In this document: piece after piece, positions 7,431-13,868 of the stretch | Position numbering within the stretch: position 1 is the stretch's first letter | Layout of the letters: each line of letters begins with the position of its first letter | Assembly (NCBI GenBank): GCA_002430925.1 | Contig: DJDD01000050.1 | Coordinates: forward strand, 1-40,150 | Direction: 5' to 3' | Origin: Flavobacteriales bacterium UBA5933 | Lineage (GTDB): Bacteria > Bacteroidota > Bacteroidia > Flavobacteriales > Weeksellaceae | DNA length: 40,150 nt | The notes under the pieces: generated by a model | Told to the model about the DNA's origin: nothing | Seen by the model: the letters and a program-made list of their open reading frames with translations, nothing else | Databases searched by the model: none | Made by a program: the position numbers and the translations under genes

Positions 7431-8120
7431 TTAATATAAAGGTTTTCTTCTTATTATCTTCTTATATACAAATATTTGAAATACATCATCTAAATTTAAT
7501 TTGAAATCTTGATATAAAGGATTAAATGAATGACAAGTAATTGTATTTTCTATTGTGTTATGCTCTGTTATTTGCTTTATTACACTTCCTTCATTAGAAA
7601 CTATTACGAATAGATTGTTTCTTATTGGAAGCTTATCTCCATTGTTTAAAAAATATTCTTGAATTAGTATTTCGTCTCCATCAATTAAAGCTCTAAGAGT
7701 TCCATCGTTCATACTATCTCCATTAACACGTACAACAAGGTAATTACCTTTTTCGTATTCTCTAGGCACTAATCTAATTTTTGATTCTGGAAGATTATCC
7801 AATAAAGCACCTCCTAAAACTCCAGCAGTAGCCGATAGGTCTGCATATTCTACCATCATATAATTTTCGTTTGGTACTTGATTAACTTCTTGTTTGAATT
7901 CAATTGAATTTAGTGAACTATTTGTGAAATCTGGAATTTTCAAGTTATAAAAGTTCTCAAATTTCTCTTTTACTTCATCACTTAATTTCTTTTTGTTGTT
8001 AAAAATATCACTTATGTAGCCTTTTGATATGCCTAAACTATCCGCCAATTGACTTTGATTTACTTTAGGTTTGATAGATTTTACAATCTTAACAAAATAA
8101 CTATTGTTTATATTACTCAT
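7431..8120 (-). CDS. S24/LexA-type self-cleaving phage repressor
   Basis: 229 residues from the ATG at 8120; a TTG two codons earlier is less likely. An N-terminal XRE helix-turn-helix (NQSQLADSLGISKGYISDIFN, about residues 21-41) is joined to a C-terminal S24 peptidase. The predicted cleavage bond is Ala99-Gly100 in SATAG, the catalytic Ser is S136 in NGDSMNDGT, and the Lys is K182 in VIKQIT. RecA-stimulated self-cleavage would induce the prophage. It is the first gene of the leftward operon and is divergent from the early genes at 8296; GTTCAC-type repeats lie between them. Confidence 0.92.
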   Translation of the reverse strand: MSNINNSYFVKIVKSIKPKVNQSQLADSLGISKGYISDIFNNKKKLSDEVKEKFENFYNLKIPDFTNSSLNSIEFKQEVNQVPNENYMMVEYADLSATAGVLGGALLDNLPESKIRLVPREYEKGNYLVVRVNGDSMNDGTLRALIDGDEILIQEYFLNNGDKLPIRNNLFVIVSNEGSVIKQITEHNTIENTITCHSFNPLYQDFKLNLDDVFQIFVYKKIIRRKPLY

Positions 8121-8140
8121 TTTCAAATCATTATAAAAAA

Positions 8141-8186
8141 GTGAAAAAATTCACTAAAAAGTTCACTAATATTTTTTAAAGTTCAC
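8141..8186. promoter_or_regulatory. Candidate repressor operators (TTCAC repeats)
   Basis: An inverted repeat GTGAA-N4-TTCAC at 8141-8154 is followed by GTTCAC at 8161-8166 and 8181-8186, the last two exactly 20 bp apart. They lie immediately upstream of the S24 repressor and next to a TATATTTG box at 8197-8204, the standard position for repressor operators between divergent lysogenic and early promoters. Confidence 0.55.
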
Positions 8187-8196
8187 AAATGTTCTC

Positions 8197-8204
8197 TATA
8201 TTTG
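8197..8204 (+). promoter_or_regulatory. Candidate -7 box of the rightward early promoter
   Basis: TATATTTG fits the Bacteroidota -7 consensus TAnnTTTG. No convincing TTG lies 17-23 nt upstream; the operator-like GTTCAC repeats occupy that space. The call is therefore weak. Confidence 0.35.
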
Positions 8205-8213
8205 TAAAACAAA

Positions 8214-8245
8214 ATACAACTGTACGCAAAATTATACAATTGTAT
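8214..8245. promoter_or_regulatory. 20-bp-phased operator pair before the early region
   Basis: ATACAACTGTAC at 8214 and ATACAATTGTAT at 8234, starts exactly 20 bp apart. It is the same motif and step as before the toxin pair and the RuvC gene. The pair lies in the 5' leader of the first rightward early gene. Confidence 0.6.
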
Positions 8246-8295
8246 TAAAACAAAAGTAAAGAAAATACACCATATATAAGCTAAATATTGTCCAG

Positions 8296-8568
8296 ATGAG
8301 TACTAAAATAGGTAAAAAAGAATTTAAGTCGATAATTAACGGTTACACTCAGTTAACTGCTAATCAACAAAAACTTTTTAAGGCAGAGTTTCAATATAAA
8401 CTTGTTGCAAATAGTGATTCTGCTTGGAGAAAAAAATTCAAAGGACAAATCGGTTATAGTCCAGCAGAGATAGAAGTTGTTGAAGCCTTATTTAGAAACT
8501 TCGGTGTAATTCAAAATATATGGTCTGATCCTATTCAAAAATTGCCTTTAGGATTTGGTAAGCTTTAA
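8296..8568 (+). CDS. Conserved phage protein of unknown function
   Basis: 90 residues and basic (MSTKIGKKEFKSIINGY). The middle part resembles a small helical DNA-associated protein (ANQQKLFKAEFQYKL, SAWRKKFKGQIGYSPAEIEVVEALF), but no family can be named. It is the first rightward gene opposite the repressor, where Cro-like or early regulatory proteins usually lie. A regulatory role is inference. Confidence 0.7.
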   Translation: MSTKIGKKEFKSIINGYTQLTANQQKLFKAEFQYKLVANSDSAWRKKFKGQIGYSPAEIEVVEALFRNFGVIQNIWSDPIQKLPLGFGKL

Positions 8569-8599
8569 GTAGTAACACACACCCAAAATATAAAAAACG

Positions 8600-8818
8600 A
8601 TGGAAGAAGTTCAATTATCAAAAGAAGAAATCAGAGTAGCGAGTTTGTTTGCGAAAGGTTTGTCTTATAAAGAAGTAGCAAATGTTACTTCAAAAAGCGA
8701 AAATACACTGAATAAACAAGTTCAGTCTATTTATAATAAAACATTAATTAAAAGGTCTTTGACTTCTTTAATGTTATGGTTCAATAATTCAATTTACAAA
8801 GAATTAAATCTGAACTAA
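8600..8818 (+). CDS. Small LuxR/GerE-type helix-turn-helix protein
   Basis: 72 residues that are almost entirely a LuxR C-terminal DNA-binding domain: LSKEEIRVASLFAKGLSYKEVA, then VTSKSENTLNKQVQSIYNK as turn and recognition helix, and a KRSLTSL tail. No sensor domain. LuxR-type domains bind roughly 20-bp dyads, which makes this a candidate reader of the 20-bp-phased motif found in three promoters, although nothing proves it. Second gene of the early region, probably co-transcribed with the preceding one. Confidence 0.78.
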   Translation: MEEVQLSKEEIRVASLFAKGLSYKEVANVTSKSENTLNKQVQSIYNKTLIKRSLTSLMLWFNNSIYKELNLN

Positions 8819-8878
8819 ACCATTTCAACCAACCTAAATCTGTAAACACGGATATCAGTCTACGGACTTTAAATATAA

Positions 8879-8998
8879 ATGAAGCGTTCTTTTCAAAAAA
8901 TCATAAATAAAAGGTCAATAATTCTTTCAAGTCTTCTTCTGGCGGGATGCAATTGTTTTTCTTCTGGCGGGTTAATACCTTCTTTTGGCGAAGCATAG
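8879..8998 (+). CDS. Possible very small lipoprotein
   Basis: A 39-codon frame, MKRSFQKII...ILSSLLLAGC followed by NCFSSGGLIPSFGEA. It has a basic start, a short hydrophobic core and a good lipobox (LAGC), which would give a mature peptide of about 16 residues. Against it: three of the four TCTTYTGGCGR repeats lie inside, so the frame may be a by-product of a non-coding repeat. A phage lysis-type lipopeptide is one possibility. Confidence 0.3.
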   Translation: MKRSFQKIINKRSIILSSLLLAGCNCFSSGGLIPSFGEA

Positions 8999-9025
8999 AT
9001 AAAGCACATATCCTTCTTTTGGCGG
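8935..9025 (+). repeat. Four irregular TCTTYTGGCGR repeats
   Basis: TCTTCTGGCGG at 8935-8945 and 8960-8970, TCTTTTGGCGA at 8981-8991, TCTTTTGGCGG at 9015-9025. Spacings are 25, 21 and 34 bp. The copies are not in a common reading frame (spacing not a multiple of three), which argues against a peptide repeat. Confidence 0.7.
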
Positions 9026-9273
9026 ATAAAATAAAGAAAATGAACTAATGCAGTGCCTTAACGAAAATGATAATGAAATGAAAACTTCAATCAAAACTAT
9101 TACCGAATACCTATTGAAGCGTTCTTTGACATTACTGGGATAAATAATAAGAATCATTGTTAACTATATCATGTTAGATGAGTCAGCGCTTTGTTGAAGT
9201 AGTTTTTACTAAACCAAACAAAGAAGAGCGAGGGGGTAATCTTTGAAGCATCCGTATTTATATTATTTATCAA

Positions 9274-9291
9274 AGCGCCATAAGGGGCGCT
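9274..9291 (+). other. GC-rich hairpin
   Basis: Six-bp stem AGCGCC/GGCGCT with a 6-nt loop. No T run follows, so it is not a standard terminator. It lies 18 nt before the three-way-junction fold at 9309. Confidence 0.55.
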
Positions 9292-9308
9292 GTTTAATAC
9301 CTGTTATA

Positions 9309-9357
9309 CATCTTACTCTTATTTGGAAGTTAAGCAAGTTCGAAACTTGGTAAGATG
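9309..9357 (+). ncRNA. Compact tRNA-like three-way-junction fold (candidate)
   Basis: Outer stem CATCTTAC/GTAAGATG (8 bp, 9309-9316 with 9350-9357). Inside are a 4-bp hairpin CTTA/TAAG (9318-9321, 9331-9334) and a T-arm-like hairpin CAAG-TTCGAAA-CTTG (9335-9349) that abuts the outer stem exactly as a T arm abuts an acceptor stem. The loop TTCGAAA fits the TTCRANN T-loop pattern. It is far too short for a standard tRNA and has no evident anticodon. A chance hairpin or operator remains possible. Confidence 0.4.
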
Positions 9358-9380
9358 ACTAAATCTTTAACAAATTTTTT

Positions 9381-9782
9381 ATGAGAAAATTAATTTATTT
9401 AATGTCAATAAGCTTGTTTTTAACATCCTTATTTTCTTGCTACGATTTTAATAGAGAGCAAAATCAAAAAGATGCTGAAAGCAATGGTAAAGCTATTTTA
9501 TTAGAAGCTGAGTCGTCAAAAAAAGCGATGATTGAAGAAGCGAAAGCTAAAAGTGAAAGTTCTATTTTAGCAGCTCAAGCAAGGTTAAAAGTTGCAGAAC
9601 TTGATGCAAAAGCAACTATTGCAAAATCAGAAGCAGAAGCAATTTCAGTTCAAAAAATAGGTACAGCTGTTTCCGAAAATCCTAATTACTTAAAGTATAT
9701 GCAGATTCAAGCAATAAAAGGAAATAAAGGTGAAAAATACTTTATATCCACAGAAGCTAATGTTCCAATATTAATAAAATAA
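9381..9782 (+). CDS. Lipoprotein with SPFH-like alanine-rich coiled coil
   Basis: 133 residues. Signal peptide with lipobox LFSC (Cys20). Residues 28-95 form an Ala/Glu/Lys coiled coil (EAESSKKAMIEEAKAKSESS and similar). The tail NPNYLKYMQIQAI...NVPILIK resembles the end of SPFH/band-7 proteins. It is probably a membrane-attached scaffold. It lies in the early region, followed 1 nt later by a small membrane protein gene. Function unknown. Confidence 0.8.
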   Translation: MRKLIYLMSISLFLTSLFSCYDFNREQNQKDAESNGKAILLEAESSKKAMIEEAKAKSESSILAAQARLKVAELDAKATIAKSEAEAISVQKIGTAVSENPNYLKYMQIQAIKGNKGEKYFISTEANVPILIK

Positions 9783-9783
9783 T

Positions 9784-9885
9784 ATGAGATATGCGTTAGG
9801 TGCTCTTATAGGAGTGCCTTTATTACTAGTGTTTTACTTGTTTATTTTTGAATCAATAAAAGAATTTTACAAGAGAAAAAAATAA
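9784..9885 (+). CDS. Small single-pass membrane protein (33 aa)
   Basis: MRYALGALIGVPLLLVFYLF followed by IFESIKEFYKRKK. One transmembrane helix with a positively charged cytoplasmic tail. It starts 1 nt after the stop of the lipoprotein gene and probably works with it. Function unknown. Confidence 0.6.
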   Translation: MRYALGALIGVPLLLVFYLFIFESIKEFYKRKK

Positions 9886-9902
9886 TACAAATCAAATAAA
9901 TT

Positions 9903-10166
9903 ATGAAAAAATTAATTAGAAAAATAAGAAGATTCTTATTTCTGAGTAATTCGAGATTGCTTAGCCAAATAAAAGTATTTCAATTTTTGGATAACGAAGA
10001 TGAGCTTACTAAATCAGAAAAGAATACTATGATTTGGTACTTTAAAAAAATGTTGCTTAAAGACTTAAACAGATTTGGTCAAATAGATAAAGCAATTGAA
10101 ATTTTAAAGGAATCAGAAAAAGAAAGAAAGGAAAAAGAAAAAACCTCCGAAGAGGTTAAAAATTAA
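9903..10166 (+). CDS. Basic/acidic helical protein of unknown function
   Basis: 87 residues with a very basic amphipathic N-terminus (MKKLIRKIRRFLFLSNSRLL) and a charged helical C-terminus (ESEKERKEKEKTSEEVKN). No family recognised. Its stop codon overlaps that of the convergent gene on the other strand, and its last codons also encode the opposite strand's terminator hairpin. Confidence 0.65.
   Translation: MKKLIRKIRRFLFLSNSRLLSQIKVFQFLDNEDELTKSEKNTMIWYFKKMLLKDLNRFGQIDKAIEILKESEKERKEKEKTSEEVKN
10142..10157 (-). terminator. Leftward terminator with UUCG tetraloop inside a coding region
   Basis: Read leftward: AACCTC-TTCG-GAGGTT followed by TTTTTTC. The C(UUCG)G tetraloop is especially stable. 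It ends transcription of the 10414-10163 gene while lying within the last codons of the rightward gene at 9903-10166. Confidence 0.75.
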
Positions 10167-10414
10167 AAGTTTAATCTACTTAATTTATCGTCTGTAGTTT
10201 CAGTAGAATTACTTTGAGTTATCTCTTTATTAGAAACAGTTGCTAAGTGAACTTTTATTTGGGTTGATGTTACTTTATTATAAAGTAATACCCAATCGTA
10301 AAAGTCATCTTCTTTTTCCATTAAAATTGACATTTCGCCTTTACTATTAATAAAAGCGCTTATGATAAATTTTACTCCGTTATAAATAACAGTATCATTT
10401 AATTGATAATTCAT
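10163..10414 (-). CDS. Unknown 83-aa protein with terminase-like C-terminal tail
   Basis: A beta-rich N-terminal half resembles small phage proteins with SH3-like barrels (LNDTVIYNGVKFIISAFINS). The C-terminus TETTDDKLSRLNF nearly matches the last residues of the large terminase in this window (KTTDDILSRLNF). No function can be assigned. It is a lone leftward gene within the rightward early region with its own promoter and terminator, a layout typical of a gene expressed from the prophage (a moron). Confidence 0.72.
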   Translation of the reverse strand: MNYQLNDTVIYNGVKFIISAFINSKGEMSILMEKEDDFYDWVLLYNKVTSTQIKVHLATVSNKEITQSNSTETTDDKLSRLNF

Positions 10415-10441
10415 ATCGTATATATTTTATTGTTGTTAGTA

Positions 10442-10469
10442 CAAATATATACAAATTCCTGATTGGCAA
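10442..10469 (-). promoter_or_regulatory. Leftward promoter of the 83-aa gene
   Basis: On the minus strand TTG (10469-10467), a 17-nt spacer and TATATTTG (10449-10442) match the Bacteroidota consensus. The box lies 28 nt upstream of the start codon. Confidence 0.6.
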
Positions 10470-10497
10470 GCTTCAACGTTCGAGCCGTTGACAGGAA
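10456..10497 (+). ncRNA. Second compact tRNA-like fold (candidate)
   Basis: Outer stem TTCCTG/CAGGAA (10456-10461, 10492-10497). Directly inside the 3' strand is a hairpin TCAACG-TTCGAGC-CGTTGA (10473-10491), whose 7-nt loop fits the T-loop consensus TTCRANY. An 11-nt linker replaces the D and anticodon arms. It overlaps the leftward promoter, so a DNA-level operator function is an alternative. Confidence 0.35.
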
Positions 10498-10512
10498 CTA
10501 ATTAAAAAACTA

Positions 10513-10833
10513 ATGATAGAAGAAGTTACAATTCCAAAAAATGAATTTGATGCATTAGTCAAAATTGTGTCAAATCTAACTAACACGCAAGAATTAATGA
10601 ATAAAAAACTTGAGCGTGTTTTAAATTTCTATGAAGTTGAAAATCCCAAGAAATTAAAAAAACAATGGGTAAATCAAAGACAGCTTTCAAGAGAGAGTGG
10701 TTGTTCTATTAATACAATCTTAAAGTATTATATCGAAGGGAAATTAATAACTAGAAAAATTCATGATAGATTAGAATATGATCTTCACGAATGTTTAAAT
10801 GTATTACCAAAAAAAATAAAAAAGCTTCTATAG
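10513..10833 (+). CDS. Helix-turn-helix DNA-binding protein
   Basis: 106 residues. An N-terminal coiled coil (about 1-45) precedes a winged-helix/excisionase-like segment at 52-90: QWVNQRQLSRESGCSINTILKYYIEGKL, then TRKIHDRLEYDL. This resembles the HTH_17/excisionase and DNA-binding proteins of Bacteroidota mobile elements. It could be an excisionase or a transcription regulator; no integrase is nearby to decide. Confidence 0.72.
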   Translation: MIEEVTIPKNEFDALVKIVSNLTNTQELMNKKLERVLNFYEVENPKKLKKQWVNQRQLSRESGCSINTILKYYIEGKLITRKIHDRLEYDLHECLNVLPKKIKKLL

Positions 10834-10845
10834 CAGTAGAAGCTT
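10822..10845 (-). terminator. Leftward-facing terminator hairpin
   Basis: Nine-bp stem AAGCTTCTA/TAGAAGCTT overlapping the stop of the HTH gene. On the plus strand no T run follows, but on the minus strand it is followed by TTTTTATTTTTTTT. No leftward gene upstream is seen that would need it; it may stop antisense transcription. Confidence 0.5.
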
Positions 10846-10864
10846 AATTCAAAAGTTTAAAAAC

Positions 10865-11164
10865 ATGAAAAGTAGACTTTCACGCTTTACAGCAAAAGTA
10901 CAAAATTTCTTTCAACGAAAAAAAGTAGTTGAGAAATTAAAAGACGATTACAATACTTCGACTATTCAAAGTATTAAAAATGAGATATTAATTCAAATGT
11001 GGAATAATGGTTTTCCAAATGAAGCAGTTGATATATATGAAAATGGTAAACTGACGATTTCAGAAGATAAATTTAAGTCAGATATACAGGTGTTTATAAA
11101 TTTATTCATTCTTATGTTATTTAGCTTGGCTTTGTTGATGTTAATTAATTTTTATAATAAGTAA
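10865..11164 (+). CDS. C-tail-anchored membrane protein of unknown function
   Basis: 99 residues. A basic helical N-terminus (MKSRLSRFTAKVQNFFQRKK), a helical middle, and one C-terminal transmembrane helix (about 75-95, VFINLFILMLFSLALLMLI). It is followed 1 nt later by a small membrane protein gene. No family recognised. Confidence 0.68.
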   Translation: MKSRLSRFTAKVQNFFQRKKVVEKLKDDYNTSTIQSIKNEILIQMWNNGFPNEAVDIYENGKLTISEDKFKSDIQVFINLFILMLFSLALLMLINFYNK

Positions 11165-11165
11165 T

Positions 11166-11273
11166 ATGCGAAAATACTTAAAACCAATATTCATGATAAG
11201 CATGACTTTGTTTATGTTTTTAATGAATGCTTTTTTAATACTTCTTATTGTAGAATACTTAAAAACAATGTAA
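11166..11273 (+). CDS. Small membrane protein (35 aa)
   Basis: MRKYLKPIFMISMTLFMFLM then NAFLILLIVEYLKTM: essentially one transmembrane helix after a basic start. It begins 1 nt after the preceding stop, and its own stop overlaps the next start (TAATG), so it is translationally coupled on both sides. Confidence 0.6.
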   Translation: MRKYLKPIFMISMTLFMFLMNAFLILLIVEYLKTM

Positions 11274-11680
11274 TGAAGAAAAGTATTTACATTCCCAAAA
11301 TTGGAGATCCTGTATTTGATTTTATGCAGATGAAACCAGAAGCAATTAGAGTAATTGACGGAGAATTAAGAGTAGTATTTATTTTAGAATGTACTGATCC
11401 AAAATTCAAAGGATATAATTTTGTTTTAGGAATTAATTTCAATTACAATGAATATGCAATTGACGAACGTTTTCCAAATTATTACTATACTGAATTAGAT
11501 TCAGTTCACAGTATTAAACTTTTCGATTCCGACATGGAATACGAATACAACGAGTCTACAACTAGCAAAATACTTCAAATTGCTAGAGCAATGACACCAA
11601 GAAAATACAGAGAAATATTAACGGTTAGTAGTTATGCGAGCATCAAAAAAGAATCTCAAACACCAAAAAGAATGTATTAA
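11273..11680 (+). CDS. Unknown early phage protein
   Basis: 135 residues, mixed alpha/beta, soluble (IYIPKIGDPVFDFMQMKPEA, VFILECTDPKFKGYNFVLGI). No motif recognised. The start overlaps the preceding stop (TAATG) and the 3' end overlaps the next gene by 46 nt. Its place just before the recombination block suggests an early accessory role. Confidence 0.68.
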   Translation: MKKSIYIPKIGDPVFDFMQMKPEAIRVIDGELRVVFILECTDPKFKGYNFVLGINFNYNEYAIDERFPNYYYTELDSVHSIKLFDSDMEYEYNESTTSKILQIARAMTPRKYREILTVSSYASIKKESQTPKRMY

Positions 11681-11840
11681 AAAACATTCTGGAAGTACTT
11701 CATTATCTTATGAAGATATGAAAGAAAATAGAGCTGCAGCACTTAAAGCAGTTCAAGAAAACAAACCTTTCCGCTATGTAACTACAAAAGAAGCGGTTCA
11801 AATCTCTTTAAAAAGAGAAATCAAAAGAAAGCAATATTAA
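11634..11840 (+). CDS. Small basic protein of unknown function
   Basis: 68 residues, about a quarter Lys/Arg, with an Ala-rich helical middle (ENRAAALKAVQENKPF) and a very basic end (SLKREIKRKQY). The start overlaps the upstream gene by 46 nt; an internal Met at about 11718 would avoid the overlap and still keep the conserved-looking part. Function unknown. Confidence 0.55.
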   Translation: MRASKKNLKHQKECIKKHSGSTSLSYEDMKENRAAALKAVQENKPFRYVTTKEAVQISLKREIKRKQY

Positions 11841-11861
11841 TACCCAAATAAAACTTTTTAG

Positions 11862-13856
11862 ATGAAAAATATTATTTTAAAATCATTGGAGTTAGTAAAC
11901 TTCAAGGGCATTCCCTATGCCAAATTTGACGATTTAAACCCAAAAGAAAACTCTTTCTTTGGTAAAAATGAAGCAGGAAAAACAACATTGTTTAATGCTT
12001 TTTTATGGCTTCTTTTCGGTAAAGATTTGAATGATCGAAAGGATTATGAAATCAAACCTTTAGATTCTGATAATAAACCAACAAAAGGACTTAATTCGGA
12101 AGTTCATGCTGTTTTATTAATCAATAATGAAGAAGTAACTATCTCTCGCATTTATAAAGAGAAATGGTCAAGAATAAAAGGAAGTGAAGAAAAAGCTTTT
12201 AAAGGTCATGAAACTGAACTAATATTTAATTCTGTGCCGGTAGCTTTAAAGGAATTTAATTTAAAGATTTCCGAAATTGTAAAAGAAGATGTTTTTAAAC
12301 TTATTACAAATCCTTTAGCTTTTGAAAGTCTTAAAAAAGAAGAAAAAAGAGCTGTTTTAGTTTCTGTTGTTGGAGAGTTAACGGACCAGGAATTGTTTGA
12401 TTCTGATGAAGAATTTAAAACGCTTGAATCAAAGCTATCTAATAAAACATTAACCGAATACGATGCTCAATTAAAAGCTTCAATTAAAAAATCAAAAGAA
12501 GAAAAGGAAGATACTCCAGCAAGAATTGACGAATTAAAACGTTCAAAAATAGAGGAAGTAGACTTTGAATTAATTGAAAGTCAAATTTCAAATAAAAAGG
12601 CTTTGATTACTGATATTGATTCACAAATTGAAAATTCTGGAAAGTCAGTTCAAAAAGTAATTGATGCTAACACTAAGGTACAGCAAGAAATTCAAAAACT
12701 TAATTTTCAAAAATCAGAAATTGAGATTAATCTTAGAGCTAAAGCAAAACAAGAATGCTTTGTAGACACTTCGAGTATTGGTGCTTTAAAATCGAAGTTA
12801 AATAACGCTTCAACAATGTTAGTGAACTCTAATAATTACCTAGATTCTTTGAAGCATAATATTAGTACTTACGAAAGTAATATAAAAGTATTAGAAGCTG
12901 ATAAAGCTGATTTAGTTTTAAAATATAACACTGAAAACGCTAAAGTATTTGATGTAGAAAAATATTCTTGTACTTGTCCTAATTGTCAAACAAAATTTGT
13001 TTACAATGATGAGCCAGAAAAAGAGTTTAATATTGAGAAAAATCAAAAGCTTTCTAAAATTATTGAGCAAGGAAATTCAATTAAATCTAAAATTGAGGAG
13101 TACAAATCTCAGGCAAGAAAAGTTATGCTTGGTTTAGCTGAATCTCAAAAAGATATTGAAAAATATACTTCTGAAATTAACTCTTTAAAAGAACAAATCC
13201 AAAACGAATCAAATAATCTTCAATCACCTAAAAACGAAGAAGAAGTTTATTTATCATTGGTTAATGATGATGCTCAAATTTCAAAACTTAATATTGAAAT
13301 TTCAACTCTTCAATCAAAAATTAGAGAAGTTAAACCTGCTGATGTTTCAGAATTAAAACAGCAAAAACAAGCACTTCAATCTGAAATTGATACGCTAACA
13401 GAAAAGAAAGCGAGTAAATCTGTAAATGATAATTTAGATAAGAGAATCGAAGAATTATCATCAAGAGAAAAAGAACTTTCTCAAGTAATTTCAAGCTTAG
13501 AAAAAGAACAGTTCATCATAGAACGATTTAAGAAAGTTAAATCTGAAAGTTTAGAAAATTCAGTAAATAAACTATTCAAAACTGTAAAATTCAAACTATT
13601 TGAAGAACAAGTTAACGGAGGTTTAAATCCTACTTGTATTGCTTTAATTGACGGTGTTCCTTTTCTTGCTGCTAATACTGCAAGTCAAATAAACGCAGGC
13701 CTAGATATTATAAACACTCTTTGTAAAGCAAACGATGTTACAGCACCAATTTTCATTGATAATAGAGAATCTGTAACCGAATTAATTCCTACAGATAGCC
13801 AGATAATCAATTTGGTTGTATCTCCAGAACATGAAGTTTTAACCTTAATTAAATAA
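11862..13856 (+). CDS. Rad50/SbcC-like AAA ATPase
   Basis: 664 residues. P-loop GKNEAGKTT (34-42) in an SMC-type N-terminal half, long coiled coils (about 200-360 and 390-550), a zinc-hook CPNC (about 372-375), and a C-terminal half with Walker-B-like PIFIDN (629-634). The ABC signature LSGGQ is not recognisable; NTASQINAGLDII lies in that place, as in other phage-encoded relatives. It probably works on DNA ends for recombination or repair with the adjacent RecT. No SbcD-type nuclease subunit is encoded nearby. Confidence 0.88.
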   Translation: MKNIILKSLELVNFKGIPYAKFDDLNPKENSFFGKNEAGKTTLFNAFLWLLFGKDLNDRKDYEIKPLDSDNKPTKGLNSEVHAVLLINNEEVTISRIYKEKWSRIKGSEEKAFKGHETELIFNSVPVALKEFNLKISEIVKEDVFKLITNPLAFESLKKEEKRAVLVSVVGELTDQELFDSDEEFKTLESKLSNKTLTEYDAQLKASIKKSKEEKEDTPARIDELKRSKIEEVDFELIESQISNKKALITDIDSQIENSGKSVQKVIDANTKVQQEIQKLNFQKSEIEINLRAKAKQECFVDTSSIGALKSKLNNASTMLVNSNNYLDSLKHNISTYESNIKVLEADKADLVLKYNTENAKVFDVEKYSCTCPNCQTKFVYNDEPEKEFNIEKNQKLSKIIEQGNSIKSKIEEYKSQARKVMLGLAESQKDIEKYTSEINSLKEQIQNESNNLQSPKNEEEVYLSLVNDDAQISKLNIEISTLQSKIREVKPADVSELKQQKQALQSEIDTLTEKKASKSVNDNLDKRIEELSSREKELSQVISSLEKEQFIIERFKKVKSESLENSVNKLFKTVKFKLFEEQVNGGLNPTCIALIDGVPFLAANTASQINAGLDIINTLCKANDVTAPIFIDNRESVTELIPTDSQIINLVVSPEHEVLTLIK

Positions 13857-13868
13857 CCCAAAAACAAA

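Larger units (their letters stand above)
8819..9380. other. 562-bp region without a clear large gene
   Basis: It holds four copies of TCTTYTGGCGR (8935, 8960, 8981, 9015), a repeated GAAGCGTTCTTT (8881 and 9117), a small lipoprotein-like frame, a strong hairpin AGCGCC/GGCGCT at 9274-9291, and a compact three-way-junction fold at 9309-9357. G+C is locally higher in the repeats than in the surroundings. The mixture suggests a structured transcript or a decayed element more than ordinary coding DNA. Confidence 0.5.

Noticed and set aside
8935..9025. CRISPR-like array
   Set aside because: Repeats are only 11 bp, spacings are irregular (25, 21, 34 bp) and no cas gene is near.
8972..9157. 61-codon leftward frame across the TGGCGG repeats
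   Set aside because: Hydrophobic, low-complexity product, no leader or promoter; the repeats are not in a common frame on this strand either.
9274..9291. Hairpin AGCGCC/GGCGCT as a terminator
   Set aside because: No T run on either strand; kept only as a structural element.
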